A stretch of 64,000 nucleotides of DNA, from positions 30,727-94,726 of the forward strand of contig JANRFH010000024.1 in the NCBI GenBank assembly GCA_030725745.1, read 5' to 3'. The notes beneath the pieces are model-generated. The model searched no databases. It saw only the letters and a program-made list of their open reading frames with translations, and was not told where the DNA came from. Below, piece by piece: positions 27,825-37,273 of the stretch. Source of the DNA: Akkermansiaceae bacterium (GTDB lineage: Bacteria > Verrucomicrobiota > Verrucomicrobiia > Verrucomicrobiales > Akkermansiaceae). Position 1 is the stretch's first letter. Every line of letters begins with the position of its first letter. Both the position numbers and the translations under genes were made by a program.

Positions 27825-30149
27825 TTACTTCAATCCGAATGAATTCAGTTTTTTTGGATGTGGGTCGACAGGCAGCACCGAGGCTTTACCCTCCAGCCCT
27901 TCCGCAAAGAGAAGGACTTCCTCTCCTGCACGAAGATCAATTTCAAAAACACCATCTGCAGTGGATTTCACCCGATCTTCAGGTATGCCTTCGACACGAA
28001 CCTTGCCAGACAAATCAGAGGAGAGCACACAAGGCTCACCCGCCCTGCTTTTGATCGAAACAAACTGAGTTTCACCATCCTTACGGACGGCGCTGAGTTC
28101 GAAGCCACCCGCTGCAAGCATCCCGGAGAAACTGGCGTTCTTCCATGAATCTGGCATTGCCGGAAACACCCGCACCTTTCCACCCCAGCTCTGCAAGAGC
28201 ATTTGTTGAAGGGAATCACACAATGAGAATGGTGTCTCTGTCACCGGTTGCATCAAACTTGTTTCCGTATACATCGTGGTGCCGTGAATGGCTGTTGGAT
28301 TATCAGGGAAAACCTCATCCATCCTCATGAAGATATCGAGGTAAGAGGCCGCCTTTTCACCATCGCCTTGTAGAGCGTGCATCGCTGCTGCAGCGCTGTA
28401 AGAATAACCGGTGCCCTTATTACCTTCTTCGAAAAGCTTGGTCCAGTGATCGACCGATTTCGAGATCAGCTCGCGGTTCTCTTTTTGTTCCACGTGCACA
28501 AGATGCAGAGGGTAAAACATTAGAAGATGCGAGTAATGCCGGTGCCCCTTGTCCAAGGGGAAATCCTTGGCTACCATATAACCTGTCTCGTCGACAGGAA
28601 ATGGAGCGAGGCGTTCGGCGATATCCTTCCACTTCGGGAGCAATGGGTCATCGATCTCATATTTCTCCGCGATATGAATCAGTGTCTCCGTCCCCCAGCG
28701 GAAGAGCGCCATGTTGTAGTTGCAGTCGATACCACCACCATATTCCGGTGAGCGAGTCTCGGGTAGGTGAATCAGGCCGTCATCCCCTTCCACCATATTA
28801 AAGATATAGTAGTTCACCGCTTTGGTGAGCAACGGGAAGAATTTTTCCTTCGTGCGCTTCTCGTCCATGGTGCGTTGCAGCATGAGCCAGTAGTCATGGC
28901 ACAACCACGTGAAGTCCCCCATAAATCCAAGATTATCATTCTTCGGGCTTATGAAAGTCTGCGGTGCCACCGTCGACAACCCTGCTGCCTGACCCTTGTA
29001 TTTTTCGGGCATATTGGACACAAAGATATCGAAGCTTTCATCCATCTTGGTAAACAGACTCTCCGCCACCTCCATGCGGTTCGCTGTACTAAGAAACCAG
29101 TAGGAGAGCTGCGTATTGAGATCGAACCAACCGTTCGCCCATCCGGTGCTTTCAGTGATCCAAGGCCCCATCGTATCCATATAGGCACGACCTTTGCGCG
29201 CACCTGATGCGAATTTGTAAATTTGGATCCAGTAGAAACTTTCCATTTCAGTATCGTCGATGCTCAGGAAACTCTTGGGATAGTAGGAATGCCACCACCT
29301 GCGGTGACGCTTCGTGAAATCGGCAAACGATTCGTCCTTCACGTCCTCCAAGTGCGCCACCGCATCTGAGAGAGCAGTCTCCTTGGGAAAGCTGTGCTCA
29401 ATAGAAATCATCAATAGCCTACCACCCTTGTCCGTGTCGCGAATGAACCATGCCGTGCCCGTTTCACCGCCCATCACCATATCTTGTCTGCAGGTATGGA
29501 AGTCTCCTTCTTTCGAAACGACCGGCTTCGGGTTGTATTTGTAAGGGGCCTTGTGCCACCTCAGCCGCGACGACATGGCTTTGTCACCCTTCTCCGCGAC
29601 CATATCATCCGCTTGCTTACGTGCTGGCGGGATCGCTTCTAATGGCTCCCACTCAATCGAGAAACCGTCTTCACCCTCTGACGGCTTGAAATCGTAAGCG
29701 ATGACCATGTCCTCGTTATGCGTCAAACTCGTGAGATCTATGTGCCCCTTATCCGTCAACACACGTCCCGTCACCTCAGCATCGTAAAGATTCAAACGCC
29801 CTTTGAAGCCTGTAATCTTCCCCTCGGTCTTTAGAACGAAATAACCAACAGGTAGCCGTGCGTATCTTAGGAAGTTCTCGTTGGAATTCCCATGCTCCTC
29901 CACGTCAGAGCGACCGATACTGATTCGTATGCGGTTTTCATCGAGCTGGTGAAAAGTGGAGCCTAGCATTCCATTCCCTGTGAATGGCCCTTCATACCAT
30001 GCCTGAGGAGCACGCTCCCAAGTAAGATCGTGACGAGACAAAAAGTCCTTCCAATCCACTTCTGCGGAAGCCTTCTGCATACCTCCGATCAGAAGTAAGG
30101 AAAGAGAAGCTACGAGTCCTCCAATGCGTCGATTGTAATGCGGTTTCAT
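27825..30149 (-). CDS. GH95-like glycosidase with altered catalytic Asn pair
   Basis: A 774-residue exported enzyme (signal peptide 1-29) with the layout of GH95 alpha-L-fucosidases/galactosidases: N-terminal beta domain, (alpha/alpha)6 barrel and small C-terminal domain. The acid residue motif is kept as RSPEYG (E469), and GHRHYSHLLMFYPL matches the family HRHxSH block. At the position of the family Asn-x-Asn motif it has FDLNTQLSYW (D343-L-N345), so the first Asn is Asp. This differs from the neighbouring GH95 gene, which keeps both. It could have a different substrate or be a relative outside GH95 proper. It lies 15 bases after that gene in the same operon. Confidence 0.72.
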   Translation of the reverse strand: MKPHYNRRIGGLVASLSLLLIGGMQKASAEVDWKDFLSRHDLTWERAPQAWYEGPFTGNGMLGSTFHQLDENRIRISIGRSDVEEHGNSNENFLRYARLPVGYFVLKTEGKITGFKGRLNLYDAEVTGRVLTDKGHIDLTSLTHNEDMVIAYDFKPSEGEDGFSIEWEPLEAIPPARKQADDMVAEKGDKAMSSRLRWHKAPYKYNPKPVVSKEGDFHTCRQDMVMGGETGTAWFIRDTDKGGRLLMISIEHSFPKETALSDAVAHLEDVKDESFADFTKRHRRWWHSYYPKSFLSIDDTEMESFYWIQIYKFASGARKGRAYMDTMGPWITESTGWANGWFDLNTQLSYWFLSTANRMEVAESLFTKMDESFDIFVSNMPEKYKGQAAGLSTVAPQTFISPKNDNLGFMGDFTWLCHDYWLMLQRTMDEKRTKEKFFPLLTKAVNYYIFNMVEGDDGLIHLPETRSPEYGGGIDCNYNMALFRWGTETLIHIAEKYEIDDPLLPKWKDIAERLAPFPVDETGYMVAKDFPLDKGHRHYSHLLMFYPLHLVHVEQKENRELISKSVDHWTKLFEEGNKGTGYSYSAAAAMHALQGDGEKAASYLDIFMRMDEVFPDNPTAIHGTTMYTETSLMQPVTETPFSLCDSLQQMLLQSWGGKVRVFPAMPDSWKNASFSGMLAAGGFELSAVRKDGETQFVSIKSRAGEPCVLSSDLSGKVRVEGIPEDRVKSTADGVFEIDLRAGEEVLLFAEGLEGKASVLPVDPHPKKLNSFGLK

Positions 30150-30164
30150 AAAGTTGGTTGGTTC

Positions 30165-32657
30165 TTATTTCAGAGTCGCTTTGACCTGTAACGTTTCACC
30201 CTTGAGCATTTTCAGCGAACGATACTTGGAGCCGTGCGGAGATTCCAACAGTCGATCCGATTTACTCGATTCGATTTCTGCAAGCTCACTGGGAAACTTG
30301 ATATCGAATTCCGTATCCCTCTCCGCGGTTAGATCAAACTCAATCTTCTTAGATTCCATATCCCATTTTGCGGAGACACGCACACCTGAACGAGTCAGCA
30401 TATCGTGAAAACTACCCTGCGCCCACTCCTCAGGAAGTGCCGGAAAGAGCCGAAGCATATCAGCTTCAGATCCACAGAGCATCTCGATGACAGCTGCCGG
30501 GATACCGAAGTTTGCATCCATCTGGAAAGGTGCGGTGCGCCCCCACCAGAAGTCCATGGTGACCCCCATTTTCCGCCAGTCATTGTGATAGGTGAAGAAG
30601 TTCTTACCCACTGTCACACGAGCAAGGATGCCTAGCGTCTCCATCGCCTTCTCGCTCTCACCTAGGCGCGCCCAGACATTCGCCATGTGCGCGAGAGACC
30701 AACCTGTCTGTGATTTCAGGCCGATTCTTAGGCGCTTCTCAATCGCTACCCGCGCGGCCTTGTAGAGTTCCGGTTCATTTTCCTCACGAATCTCGAAGCC
30801 GGGAAACAGTGGATAGATATGTGATTGGTGACGGTGTTCGTAGTTATCCTTGAAGTCGGGATGCAACCACTCTTTGAGCGCACCGTCCTCATTGATCTCA
30901 TACTCCGGCATGTCGGTGAGAAGGGCTTTCCACCTCGCCACATCGTCCTGCTTGATATCGAGCAACTCGCAGGAATGGATCAGATTTGTCAAAACCTCCT
31001 TCGCAATCGCGACCGTAATCGTCGAGTTGATCTGAACTTTAATATTCGTTTTACGACCCGTCTTCGGATCCATCACGACCTTGTCCACAGGCTCATTCTC
31101 GGGAGACTGGGACGGGAAGAACATGTTCTTCCCGTTCTCGTCCTTTACGATGAAGTCCTCATAAAAAAGTGCGACCTCCTCCATGAACGGTATCGCCCGC
31201 TTTTCCAAAAACTCCTTATCACCGGTGAAAAGGTAGTAGTCATTGTAAAACGCAGCCAGCCATCCGGCTGCATCCGTCCAATAAACTACATGTGGAGCAG
31301 TGTGGCGCATCACCCCGGAATCCGGCGACATAAAGGGCGGAATGTAGATCCCCCTGCATCCATAGAGCTGCTTCGCATTCGTGCGAAACTCATCCATGTG
31401 CGCATCAAAATAATCGTAGAATGCCATCATGGACTCTTCCAAATTACCGGGAAGTCCCTGCCAGTAGGTCATCTGGAGATTCTCGTTGTTTCCGTAAAGA
31501 GAAGACCATGGCGGAGCGTAGTCGCCGTTCCAAATGCCCTGAAGGTTTGCCGGGTAGCCACCCGCCTTGCTACTGGAGATCAGTAGGTAGCGCCCGTAGT
31601 CGAAGAGCTTTTCAAGAAGCTCGTTCGAGGGCTTTCCTTGATACGCCTCTAGCAAAAGCACTTCGTTCGGCGTGTCGCGTTTCCCTCCTGTGTTAATCGT
31701 CACACCCATGGCGTTAAACTTCGCACGGTGCAGTGAGTCGTGTTTTTCTAACAAGGCATCGTAGTTACCGCCAAGTTCAGACAGTTGCTTCTTGAGACGT
31801 GGCACCGCCACATCACCCGCTTCGTTGGCATAAAAACCGACGACAAGCGTGACCTCATTGGCTGCACTGAAGGTGATCGATTTATCTTCCACCGCATGGC
31901 TCCCACCATTCACATGAACTTGTACCACTCCGCCAAACTCCCCACCATCCGAGCCATCTGCACGGAATTCCACGAACCCATCCGAAGACGTGGTCTTGTA
32001 GGTAAAACCGGGATCCATGGTCGATCCGTTCTGAGCAAGGGCGTCCATCAAGTCGTGGATATCGAGGGTCACAGCTCCACTCACGGAGCCAGCTTTGTCC
32101 GCCCGTATCGACATGACTGAGACATCATCGGGAATCGAAACGAACAGAGATCTCTTAAACCTCGTCTCGCCATCCCTCCATTTCACCACCGACTCGCCGC
32201 TTTCGAAATCGAGTGTGCGTGAGTAATCCTCGAACATCAGATCGGTCTCTGCCGAGATCAGCATGTCGAAGGCCGGATGATAAACGGCGTTCTTCCCATC
32301 AAAACCCATCTCTCTCATTTTCGAAGGGTAATGACCGTTTGCCTCCAGGTATTTGCCTTCCTTCAGGAGCTCACGCACCACCGGCAGCTCTACTGAAAGA
32401 TCAGGCAGCACAGGTATCTTTCCTCCGTACCAAAGTTCGTTGTGATTGAAAAGTACGCGCTCGGAGCTGATCGAACCGTAAACCAGTGCACCGATCTTAC
32501 CGTTCCCGGATGGCAATCCCTCGCGCCAACCGTCTGCAGGGGTTACCAAGGTCATACCCCGGATGTAATCGGGTGTGTCTTCCGCAAATACCCAGGCACT
32601 CACGATCATTGAAGCGCTAAGGGAAAGTATGGATGTAATCTTGAATCTTTGTCTCAT
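30165..32657 (-). CDS. GH95 family alpha-L-fucosidase-type glycosidase
   Basis: An 830-residue exported GH95 enzyme (signal peptide about 1-25). The N-terminal domain has the family opening EGLPSGNGKIGALVYGS and LFNHNELWYGG. The barrel has PANLQGIWN, the Asn-x-Asn motif NENLQMTYW (N391, N393), the acid residue in SQSPENEP (E520) and HRHQSHIYPLFPG. GH95 enzymes invert alpha-1,2-linked L-fucose or related L-galactose. Extracytoplasmic action fits the sulfatase in the same operon. It is 44 bases after uxaC and 15 bases before a second GH95-like gene. Confidence 0.88.
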   Translation of the reverse strand: MRQRFKITSILSLSASMIVSAWVFAEDTPDYIRGMTLVTPADGWREGLPSGNGKIGALVYGSISSERVLFNHNELWYGGKIPVLPDLSVELPVVRELLKEGKYLEANGHYPSKMREMGFDGKNAVYHPAFDMLISAETDLMFEDYSRTLDFESGESVVKWRDGETRFKRSLFVSIPDDVSVMSIRADKAGSVSGAVTLDIHDLMDALAQNGSTMDPGFTYKTTSSDGFVEFRADGSDGGEFGGVVQVHVNGGSHAVEDKSITFSAANEVTLVVGFYANEAGDVAVPRLKKQLSELGGNYDALLEKHDSLHRAKFNAMGVTINTGGKRDTPNEVLLLEAYQGKPSNELLEKLFDYGRYLLISSSKAGGYPANLQGIWNGDYAPPWSSLYGNNENLQMTYWQGLPGNLEESMMAFYDYFDAHMDEFRTNAKQLYGCRGIYIPPFMSPDSGVMRHTAPHVVYWTDAAGWLAAFYNDYYLFTGDKEFLEKRAIPFMEEVALFYEDFIVKDENGKNMFFPSQSPENEPVDKVVMDPKTGRKTNIKVQINSTITVAIAKEVLTNLIHSCELLDIKQDDVARWKALLTDMPEYEINEDGALKEWLHPDFKDNYEHRHQSHIYPLFPGFEIREENEPELYKAARVAIEKRLRIGLKSQTGWSLAHMANVWARLGESEKAMETLGILARVTVGKNFFTYHNDWRKMGVTMDFWWGRTAPFQMDANFGIPAAVIEMLCGSEADMLRLFPALPEEWAQGSFHDMLTRSGVRVSAKWDMESKKIEFDLTAERDTEFDIKFPSELAEIESSKSDRLLESPHGSKYRSLKMLKGETLQVKATLK

Positions 32658-32701
32658 AGTAAAAAATTTCGCGCGGGACTAATTACCCGCGAAGGAGGCT
32701 C

Positions 32702-34105
32702 CTAGGCTTGACCGAAGAACTGAGCGGCATTGCCGTAGCAGATATTTTTCACCATCGCTCCGACCATTTCCTGATCGTTAGGAATCGCTCCGCGCTCCAT
32801 GTCATCCCCGAGCAACTGGCAGAGCAACCTACGAAAATACTCGTGGCGCGGAAAGCTCATCATGCTGCGCGAGTCTGTGAGCATCCCTACGAAATGAGAG
32901 AGCAACCCGAGGTTGGAAAGCGCATTGATCTGCCATTGCATGCCCTCTGCCTGATCGAGGAACCACCATCCGCTGCCGAACTGAACTTTTCCAGGAATCC
33001 CCTCCTCCGCGAAGTTTCCGCACATCGTAGCAAAGGCGTAGTTGTCTGAAGGGTTCAGATTGTAGAGAATCGTTTTCGGTAATTCACCACGTGCCGAAAG
33101 CTCACTGAGCAACAGGGCTAGCGACGGGATCTGTTGCACGTCGCCGATGGAGTCGCAACCCACATCAGCACCGACCTTGTTGAACAGATCTGCGTTCACG
33201 TTGCGGATCGCGCCGAGATGAAGCTGCATCACCCAGCCGCGCTTGTGATAGAGCCCGCCGAGGAAAGCCATGATATTTCCAGCAAAGCCTTCGATCTCAT
33301 CGGAGGAGAGTGATTGCTTCGATCTCGCCTTGTCGAAAATTACGCCAGCAGCCGCATCGTCCGCGATGGAGAGTGGGCACCTCGCCAAGCCGTGATCCGC
33401 CGTGCAGCCTCCGAGTTTCGCGAAGTGATCAATACGAGACTCCAAGGCCTCTTTGAACGATCGAAAAGAATCCACACTTATGCTAGCGGCGGCTTCGAGT
33501 GCATCCACCCAGCCGTTCCATGCGTCGGCATTGCCTACCTGCAACGCCTTGTCCGGGCGGAAGCTCGGGGCGACCTTCGCCGGGCAAGCCGAACCTTGAA
33601 GCCGCGCATGATGCTCCAAGGAATCCGTCGGATCATCAGTTGTGCCAATGAATTTTACCTGGAATTTCTCAAGAATACCCCAGCTCGACATATCGTCCTG
33701 AGCGAGCATCGAGTTTGCTTTTTCCCAAATCCCTTCAGCTGTCGCAGGCGAAAGTAGCTCGTGGATCCCGAAGAAACGTGCCAGTTCGAGATGCGTCCAG
33801 TGATAGAGCGGATTCCGCAGCGCATGAGGAATCGTCTCCGCGAAGGCCAAAAATTTCTCACGCGGTGTGGCATCGCCGGTGCAGAAGCGTTCGCTCAAGC
33901 CATGCAAACGCATCCCGCGCCACTTGTAGTGATCCCCTTCCAGCCAGATCTCATAGAGGTTCTTGAAGCGGCGGTTGTCCGCAAGATCCTTTGGTGAGAG
34001 GTGGCAGTGGTAGTCGAAGATCGGCTGATCGGCTGCGTAGTTTGCATAGAGGTTCCGCGCAGCAACTCCGCGCAGCAGGAAGTCTTGATGGATGAACTGT
34101 GACAT
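32702..34105 (-). CDS. uxaC: Glucuronate isomerase
   Basis: A 467-residue cytoplasmic uronate isomerase (D-glucuronate to D-fructuronate or D-galacturonate to D-tagaturonate). The N-terminus carries FDYHCHLSPKDLADN with the HxH metal site of the amidohydrolase fold, followed by LYEIWLEGDHYKWRGMRLHG and HWTHLELARFFGI. The C-terminal part has FGSGWWFLDQAEGMQWQINALSNLGLLSHFVGMLTDSRS, all typical of UxaC. The length is standard. It sits 2 bases after the Ldh-type gene, so the two are co-translated. Its presence indicates that uronic acids are released by the operon's enzymes. Confidence 0.95.
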   Translation of the reverse strand: MSQFIHQDFLLRGVAARNLYANYAADQPIFDYHCHLSPKDLADNRRFKNLYEIWLEGDHYKWRGMRLHGLSERFCTGDATPREKFLAFAETIPHALRNPLYHWTHLELARFFGIHELLSPATAEGIWEKANSMLAQDDMSSWGILEKFQVKFIGTTDDPTDSLEHHARLQGSACPAKVAPSFRPDKALQVGNADAWNGWVDALEAAASISVDSFRSFKEALESRIDHFAKLGGCTADHGLARCPLSIADDAAAGVIFDKARSKQSLSSDEIEGFAGNIMAFLGGLYHKRGWVMQLHLGAIRNVNADLFNKVGADVGCDSIGDVQQIPSLALLLSELSARGELPKTILYNLNPSDNYAFATMCGNFAEEGIPGKVQFGSGWWFLDQAEGMQWQINALSNLGLLSHFVGMLTDSRSMMSFPRHEYFRRLLCQLLGDDMERGAIPNDQEMVGAMVKNICYGNAAQFFGQA

Positions 34106-34107
34106 GG

Positions 34108-35181
34108 TCAGTCTGCCTTTCCGATGACGGTTAATGGTGCGTGCTCCAACTCGGAGGCGATGGCATTGAACGCGGCGACTTCAGCATCGGTAAACAACAG
34201 TCCACCGAGTTCTTCGGTGCGGCGTGCAGCTTTCGCTTCGAGTTCGCCGGGTAGAATCGTATTAGGATTGCCATCGAGAATATCGTCTAGCACCGCCTTG
34301 ATGTTTTCCTTTTGGCTGCGACCACAGGCGTAGTTCCCTGCATCGAGTGCCTCTGGATGAATGATCTGGAAAAAGAAAGCCGAGCTTGTTTTCTCACCAG
34401 ACACATCAGTAGAGCGACCGCGTATCGTCGGGATGCTGGAGCCGATGAAAGCACCCATGACTTCGTTAATTAGGCCGAGACCGTAGCCCTTGTGCGCGCC
34501 GAAGGGCAGCAGCGCGACGACCTTCGAGGGATCCGTGGTCGCATTGCCGTCCTTATCAATTCCTGCGTTTGGTGGGATCTCCTTGCCCTCGCGAGCGAGC
34601 TGCTGGACGCGCCCCATCGCAATGGCCGATGTCGCCCAGTCGATGCAGATTGGAAAGCCAACTTCATCCGTAGTCGGGATGCCCCAGGTGTGGGGATTCG
34701 TGCCAAGCGTCGGGCGTTTTCCCATGAAAGGCACCACCTCGGCGAGAGTCGAAGTGCAATTCGTATAAGCATAGTAGCCGCGCTTCGCTGCGTCGATCGC
34801 ATAGCCACCGCCCCACAGGTAGTGGAAAGTGTTGTCCACGCTGACGATACCAACTCCGTGTTGATCTGCCAACTCGATGGCGCGATTGAAAGCAGCCTTG
34901 GCGACGGATTGTCCTAGCTTCTTGTTAGAATTCCATACCTCACATGCAGAGAAGCGGTTCTGGATCACTTCAATCTCCGCATTCGGCAAACAGCCACCAA
35001 CTTTTGTCCCGAATAGGTCATCGAGGTGGAGTGCCTTGAGTCCATTATGCGTCTGGTTTCCGTGGGTAGTGGCGGAAGCTGCCATTTCAGCAGCATCCCT
35101 TGCTTCTTCCTGGTTGAAGCCACGGGCGATGAATGCGGCGGCCACTAGGTCATTATGGCTATTTTTATCTACGATGTTCAC
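34108..35181 (-). CDS. Ldh/Mdh2-family NAD(P)-dependent 2-hydroxyacid dehydrogenase
   Basis: A 357-residue dehydrogenase of the malate/L-lactate dehydrogenase type 2 family (YbiC, AllD, DlgD, YlbC relatives). Family segments include SATTHGNQTHNGLKALHLD with the conserved His, VSVDNTFHYLWGGGYAIDAAKRG, LGTNPHTWGIPT, DWATSAIAMGRV and LPFGAHKGYGLGLINEVMG. It starts with GTG at 35181 and overlaps the gluconokinase gene by 17 bases. Between gluconokinase and glucuronate isomerase, it may reduce or oxidise a uronate-derived keto acid, possibly standing in for fructuronate reductase. That specific role is inference. Confidence 0.85.
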   Translation of the reverse strand: MNIVDKNSHNDLVAAAFIARGFNQEEARDAAEMAASATTHGNQTHNGLKALHLDDLFGTKVGGCLPNAEIEVIQNRFSACEVWNSNKKLGQSVAKAAFNRAIELADQHGVGIVSVDNTFHYLWGGGYAIDAAKRGYYAYTNCTSTLAEVVPFMGKRPTLGTNPHTWGIPTTDEVGFPICIDWATSAIAMGRVQQLAREGKEIPPNAGIDKDGNATTDPSKVVALLPFGAHKGYGLGLINEVMGAFIGSSIPTIRGRSTDVSGEKTSSAFFFQIIHPEALDAGNYACGRSQKENIKAVLDDILDGNPNTILPGELEAKAARRTEELGGLLFTDAEVAAFNAIASELEHAPLTVIGKAD

Positions 35182-35716
35182 TTGGTTGTATATGAGTTAT
35201 AAATTGACAGATTATTTCAGAAAGAGCTTCGGCTGATTGAGTAATATCAAGAGCCAGCGTGCCAGCCTCAGAGAACGGATCGTCTAGTGCCGCAAGCTGT
35301 GAATCAAGCATTGTCCCTTTCATAAAGTGCTTTGTATTCGCTGATCTTTGCTCAATACGCTGCGCGATGAGCTCTCGATTACCTGTTAGATGGACAAAGA
35401 ATACATCAGAAGCGGCACCGCGTAACTTGTCTCGATAGGAAGCCTTCAGCGCGGAGCAGGCAATGATCGGTGTGATTCCACGGGCGTTTTTCTCTCGGAT
35501 CAAATCGCAAAGGCTTACCAGCCATCCCGCACGATCCTCATCATCCAAAGGTATGCCTGCTGCCATCTTGGCGACGTTCTCAGTGGAGTGAAAATCATCT
35601 CCATCGTAAAACGGCAGATTCATCTTACCGCCCACAAGCTTTCCCACTGTGGATTTCCCGCTTCCGGAAACCCCCATCAGGATGACTGCGTAGGTGCTTG
35701 GCTGGATGGACTGCAA
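35165..35716 (-). CDS. Gluconokinase
   Basis: A 183-residue GntK/IdnK-type kinase that phosphorylates D-gluconate to 6-phosphogluconate. It has Walker A MGVSGSGKST (G15-T23), DGDDFHSTENVAKMAAGIPLDDEDRAGWL and IIACSALKASYRDKLRG, a near-complete set of gluconokinase signatures. The first codon is TTG at 35716; starting at the later ATG (35677) would remove the first beta strand. It overlaps the dehydrogenase gene by 17 bases and follows the beta-propeller enzyme gene by 18 bases. Confidence 0.9.
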   Translation of the reverse strand: MQSIQPSTYAVILMGVSGSGKSTVGKLVGGKMNLPFYDGDDFHSTENVAKMAAGIPLDDEDRAGWLVSLCDLIREKNARGITPIIACSALKASYRDKLRGAASDVFFVHLTGNRELIAQRIEQRSANTKHFMKGTMLDSQLAALDDPFSEAGTLALDITQSAEALSEIICQFITHIQPSEHRR

Positions 35717-35734
35717 AATTCCGGATAAAGATTT

Positions 35735-37243
35735 TTATTCTCCGAAGCTGACTACAATGCGGTCGAGGATTGGCTTGGAAGCGTTCTCAGTGGTATCGGC
35801 CAGTTTCACCTGAAATTGGAATCCGTAGCCCTCTGGAAGTCCGCTGAGATCCATGGATGCCGGATCGACGCTGACCTGCTTGGAGAATCCGGGAATGTAA
35901 TCGTATTTCTCAGAGACGGTCTGCCATTCCGTCCACTCATCGATTTTCGCATCGTTGTCAGTATCGACACCCACACGAACTTCCACGCCATCGACCCATG
36001 GGCCAGGGCTTGTGAAATCGCTATTTTGTTGAGTCGCTAAGTAGAATTTACCTTCCGCAAAACAGACATCAGGATCGGGATGGCCTTTACCTATATTTCC
36101 GCAGAACTTGAATGGTTTATCGATGCTGTCTGAAGTAAACCGCGCGACACTCATAGGCTCTCCATGGGATTTGTCGTAATCACCGAAGAGGTAGTATTGG
36201 CCGCCAATACTAATCGCTGCCCAGTCCCCGTAGGCCGGTTGCTCAGGCTCATGTACTTCGTATGTGGCTTTGCTCGTCTTGAAGTTTTTAGGGTCTTCTT
36301 TTGCCCAATGCGGATGGTTGTAGGTTTTCATCACGCCGGTCGGCTTTGTCCTATGATCCACTGGCGGATCGAGAATCTTAAAATCCCCCAGCCCGTCCTC
36401 GCTGACGGCATGGCCAGCCAAGGGCGAATCCCATGCACGTTTGTTGGCATCGATGGGACTCCAGTCTTCGTAGATCACATGGAACTTCCCTTCGAGATCA
36501 CGAATGAAGGCGCAGTCGGAGCCATCAGACGGATCTTTAAAAGCCAGCCCCTTATTTTCGCCGGGCTCACCGTCGGTTAGATCATCGTCCACATAGACGT
36601 GTGGATCCTGGTCGTTGGGAAAATCGTAATAGAAGTAGGCCTTGCCATCGACGTATTCAGCCGTCGTCATCCATTTGGAGAAGCCTTCCGTGATCGGGCC
36701 GTGGTGCACCCAGTTGACCATGTCCCGGCTCTGCCATGCGTGGTATCCCCCTTTACCTTTTTTCAGTCCCCCCGGTGCATCAAACTGGTTTTTAAAGCGT
36801 GTAGTCATCAGCGGGATATCAAAACCTTCCAGGGTAGCCGTCTCCGCGTTGAAGGCAGCATTGGCTTTCTTGTCTTTCCCGCCGCCGTAGCGCCCGAACA
36901 TCCAATAGTTATCCGGCCCCAGGCTTAGGAACACCGGAGCATCGCCGAGATTTGAGGGGCCGAGATTCCCGGTGGGTTCCCAGTTCTGCCACACGGGAGA
37001 TTGCTTTAAGGTGATCGAGCTGGCGGAAGTCTTCTCCGCGAACTTTTTCAAACTGCTGGTAAGAGTCGCGCTCTCACCCTCCGGCTCTGCCATACCTTCT
37101 TTGAAGAGTAATCCTTGCTGCGCGGAAAGGCTCTCCGACCATTCTTTTTCCGAATCGATGATCCACGGATCGGCAGCGAAGAGATGGCTGGCGGTTATTC
37201 CTGAAAGGAACAGGAGCAGAGTTACATTTTTTGGATTTTTCAT
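35735..37243 (-). CDS. Exported five-bladed beta-propeller glycosidase-like protein
   Basis: A 502-residue exported protein (signal peptide about 1-23). The body has repeated blades with short aromatic/acidic motifs: NYWMFGRYGGG, GGYHAWQSRDMVNWVHHGP, YFYYDFPNDQDPH, CAFIRDLEGKFHVIYEDWS, WAAISIGGQYYLFGDYDK and FAEGKFYLATQQN. This is the pattern of GH32/43/62/117-type propellers (S-x-D-x-x-x-W-x-x-G and KFYLA-like strands). I cannot place it in a numbered family. A C-terminal beta domain (about 420-502) follows. Position between a sulfatase and gluconokinase supports a polysaccharide-degrading role. Confidence 0.65.
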   Translation of the reverse strand: MKNPKNVTLLLFLSGITASHLFAADPWIIDSEKEWSESLSAQQGLLFKEGMAEPEGESATLTSSLKKFAEKTSASSITLKQSPVWQNWEPTGNLGPSNLGDAPVFLSLGPDNYWMFGRYGGGKDKKANAAFNAETATLEGFDIPLMTTRFKNQFDAPGGLKKGKGGYHAWQSRDMVNWVHHGPITEGFSKWMTTAEYVDGKAYFYYDFPNDQDPHVYVDDDLTDGEPGENKGLAFKDPSDGSDCAFIRDLEGKFHVIYEDWSPIDANKRAWDSPLAGHAVSEDGLGDFKILDPPVDHRTKPTGVMKTYNHPHWAKEDPKNFKTSKATYEVHEPEQPAYGDWAAISIGGQYYLFGDYDKSHGEPMSVARFTSDSIDKPFKFCGNIGKGHPDPDVCFAEGKFYLATQQNSDFTSPGPWVDGVEVRVGVDTDNDAKIDEWTEWQTVSEKYDYIPGFSKQVSVDPASMDLSGLPEGYGFQFQVKLADTTENASKPILDRIVVSFGE

Positions 37244-37273
37244 AAGTGTTTTGAGCTATCGATTTGAGGTTTC

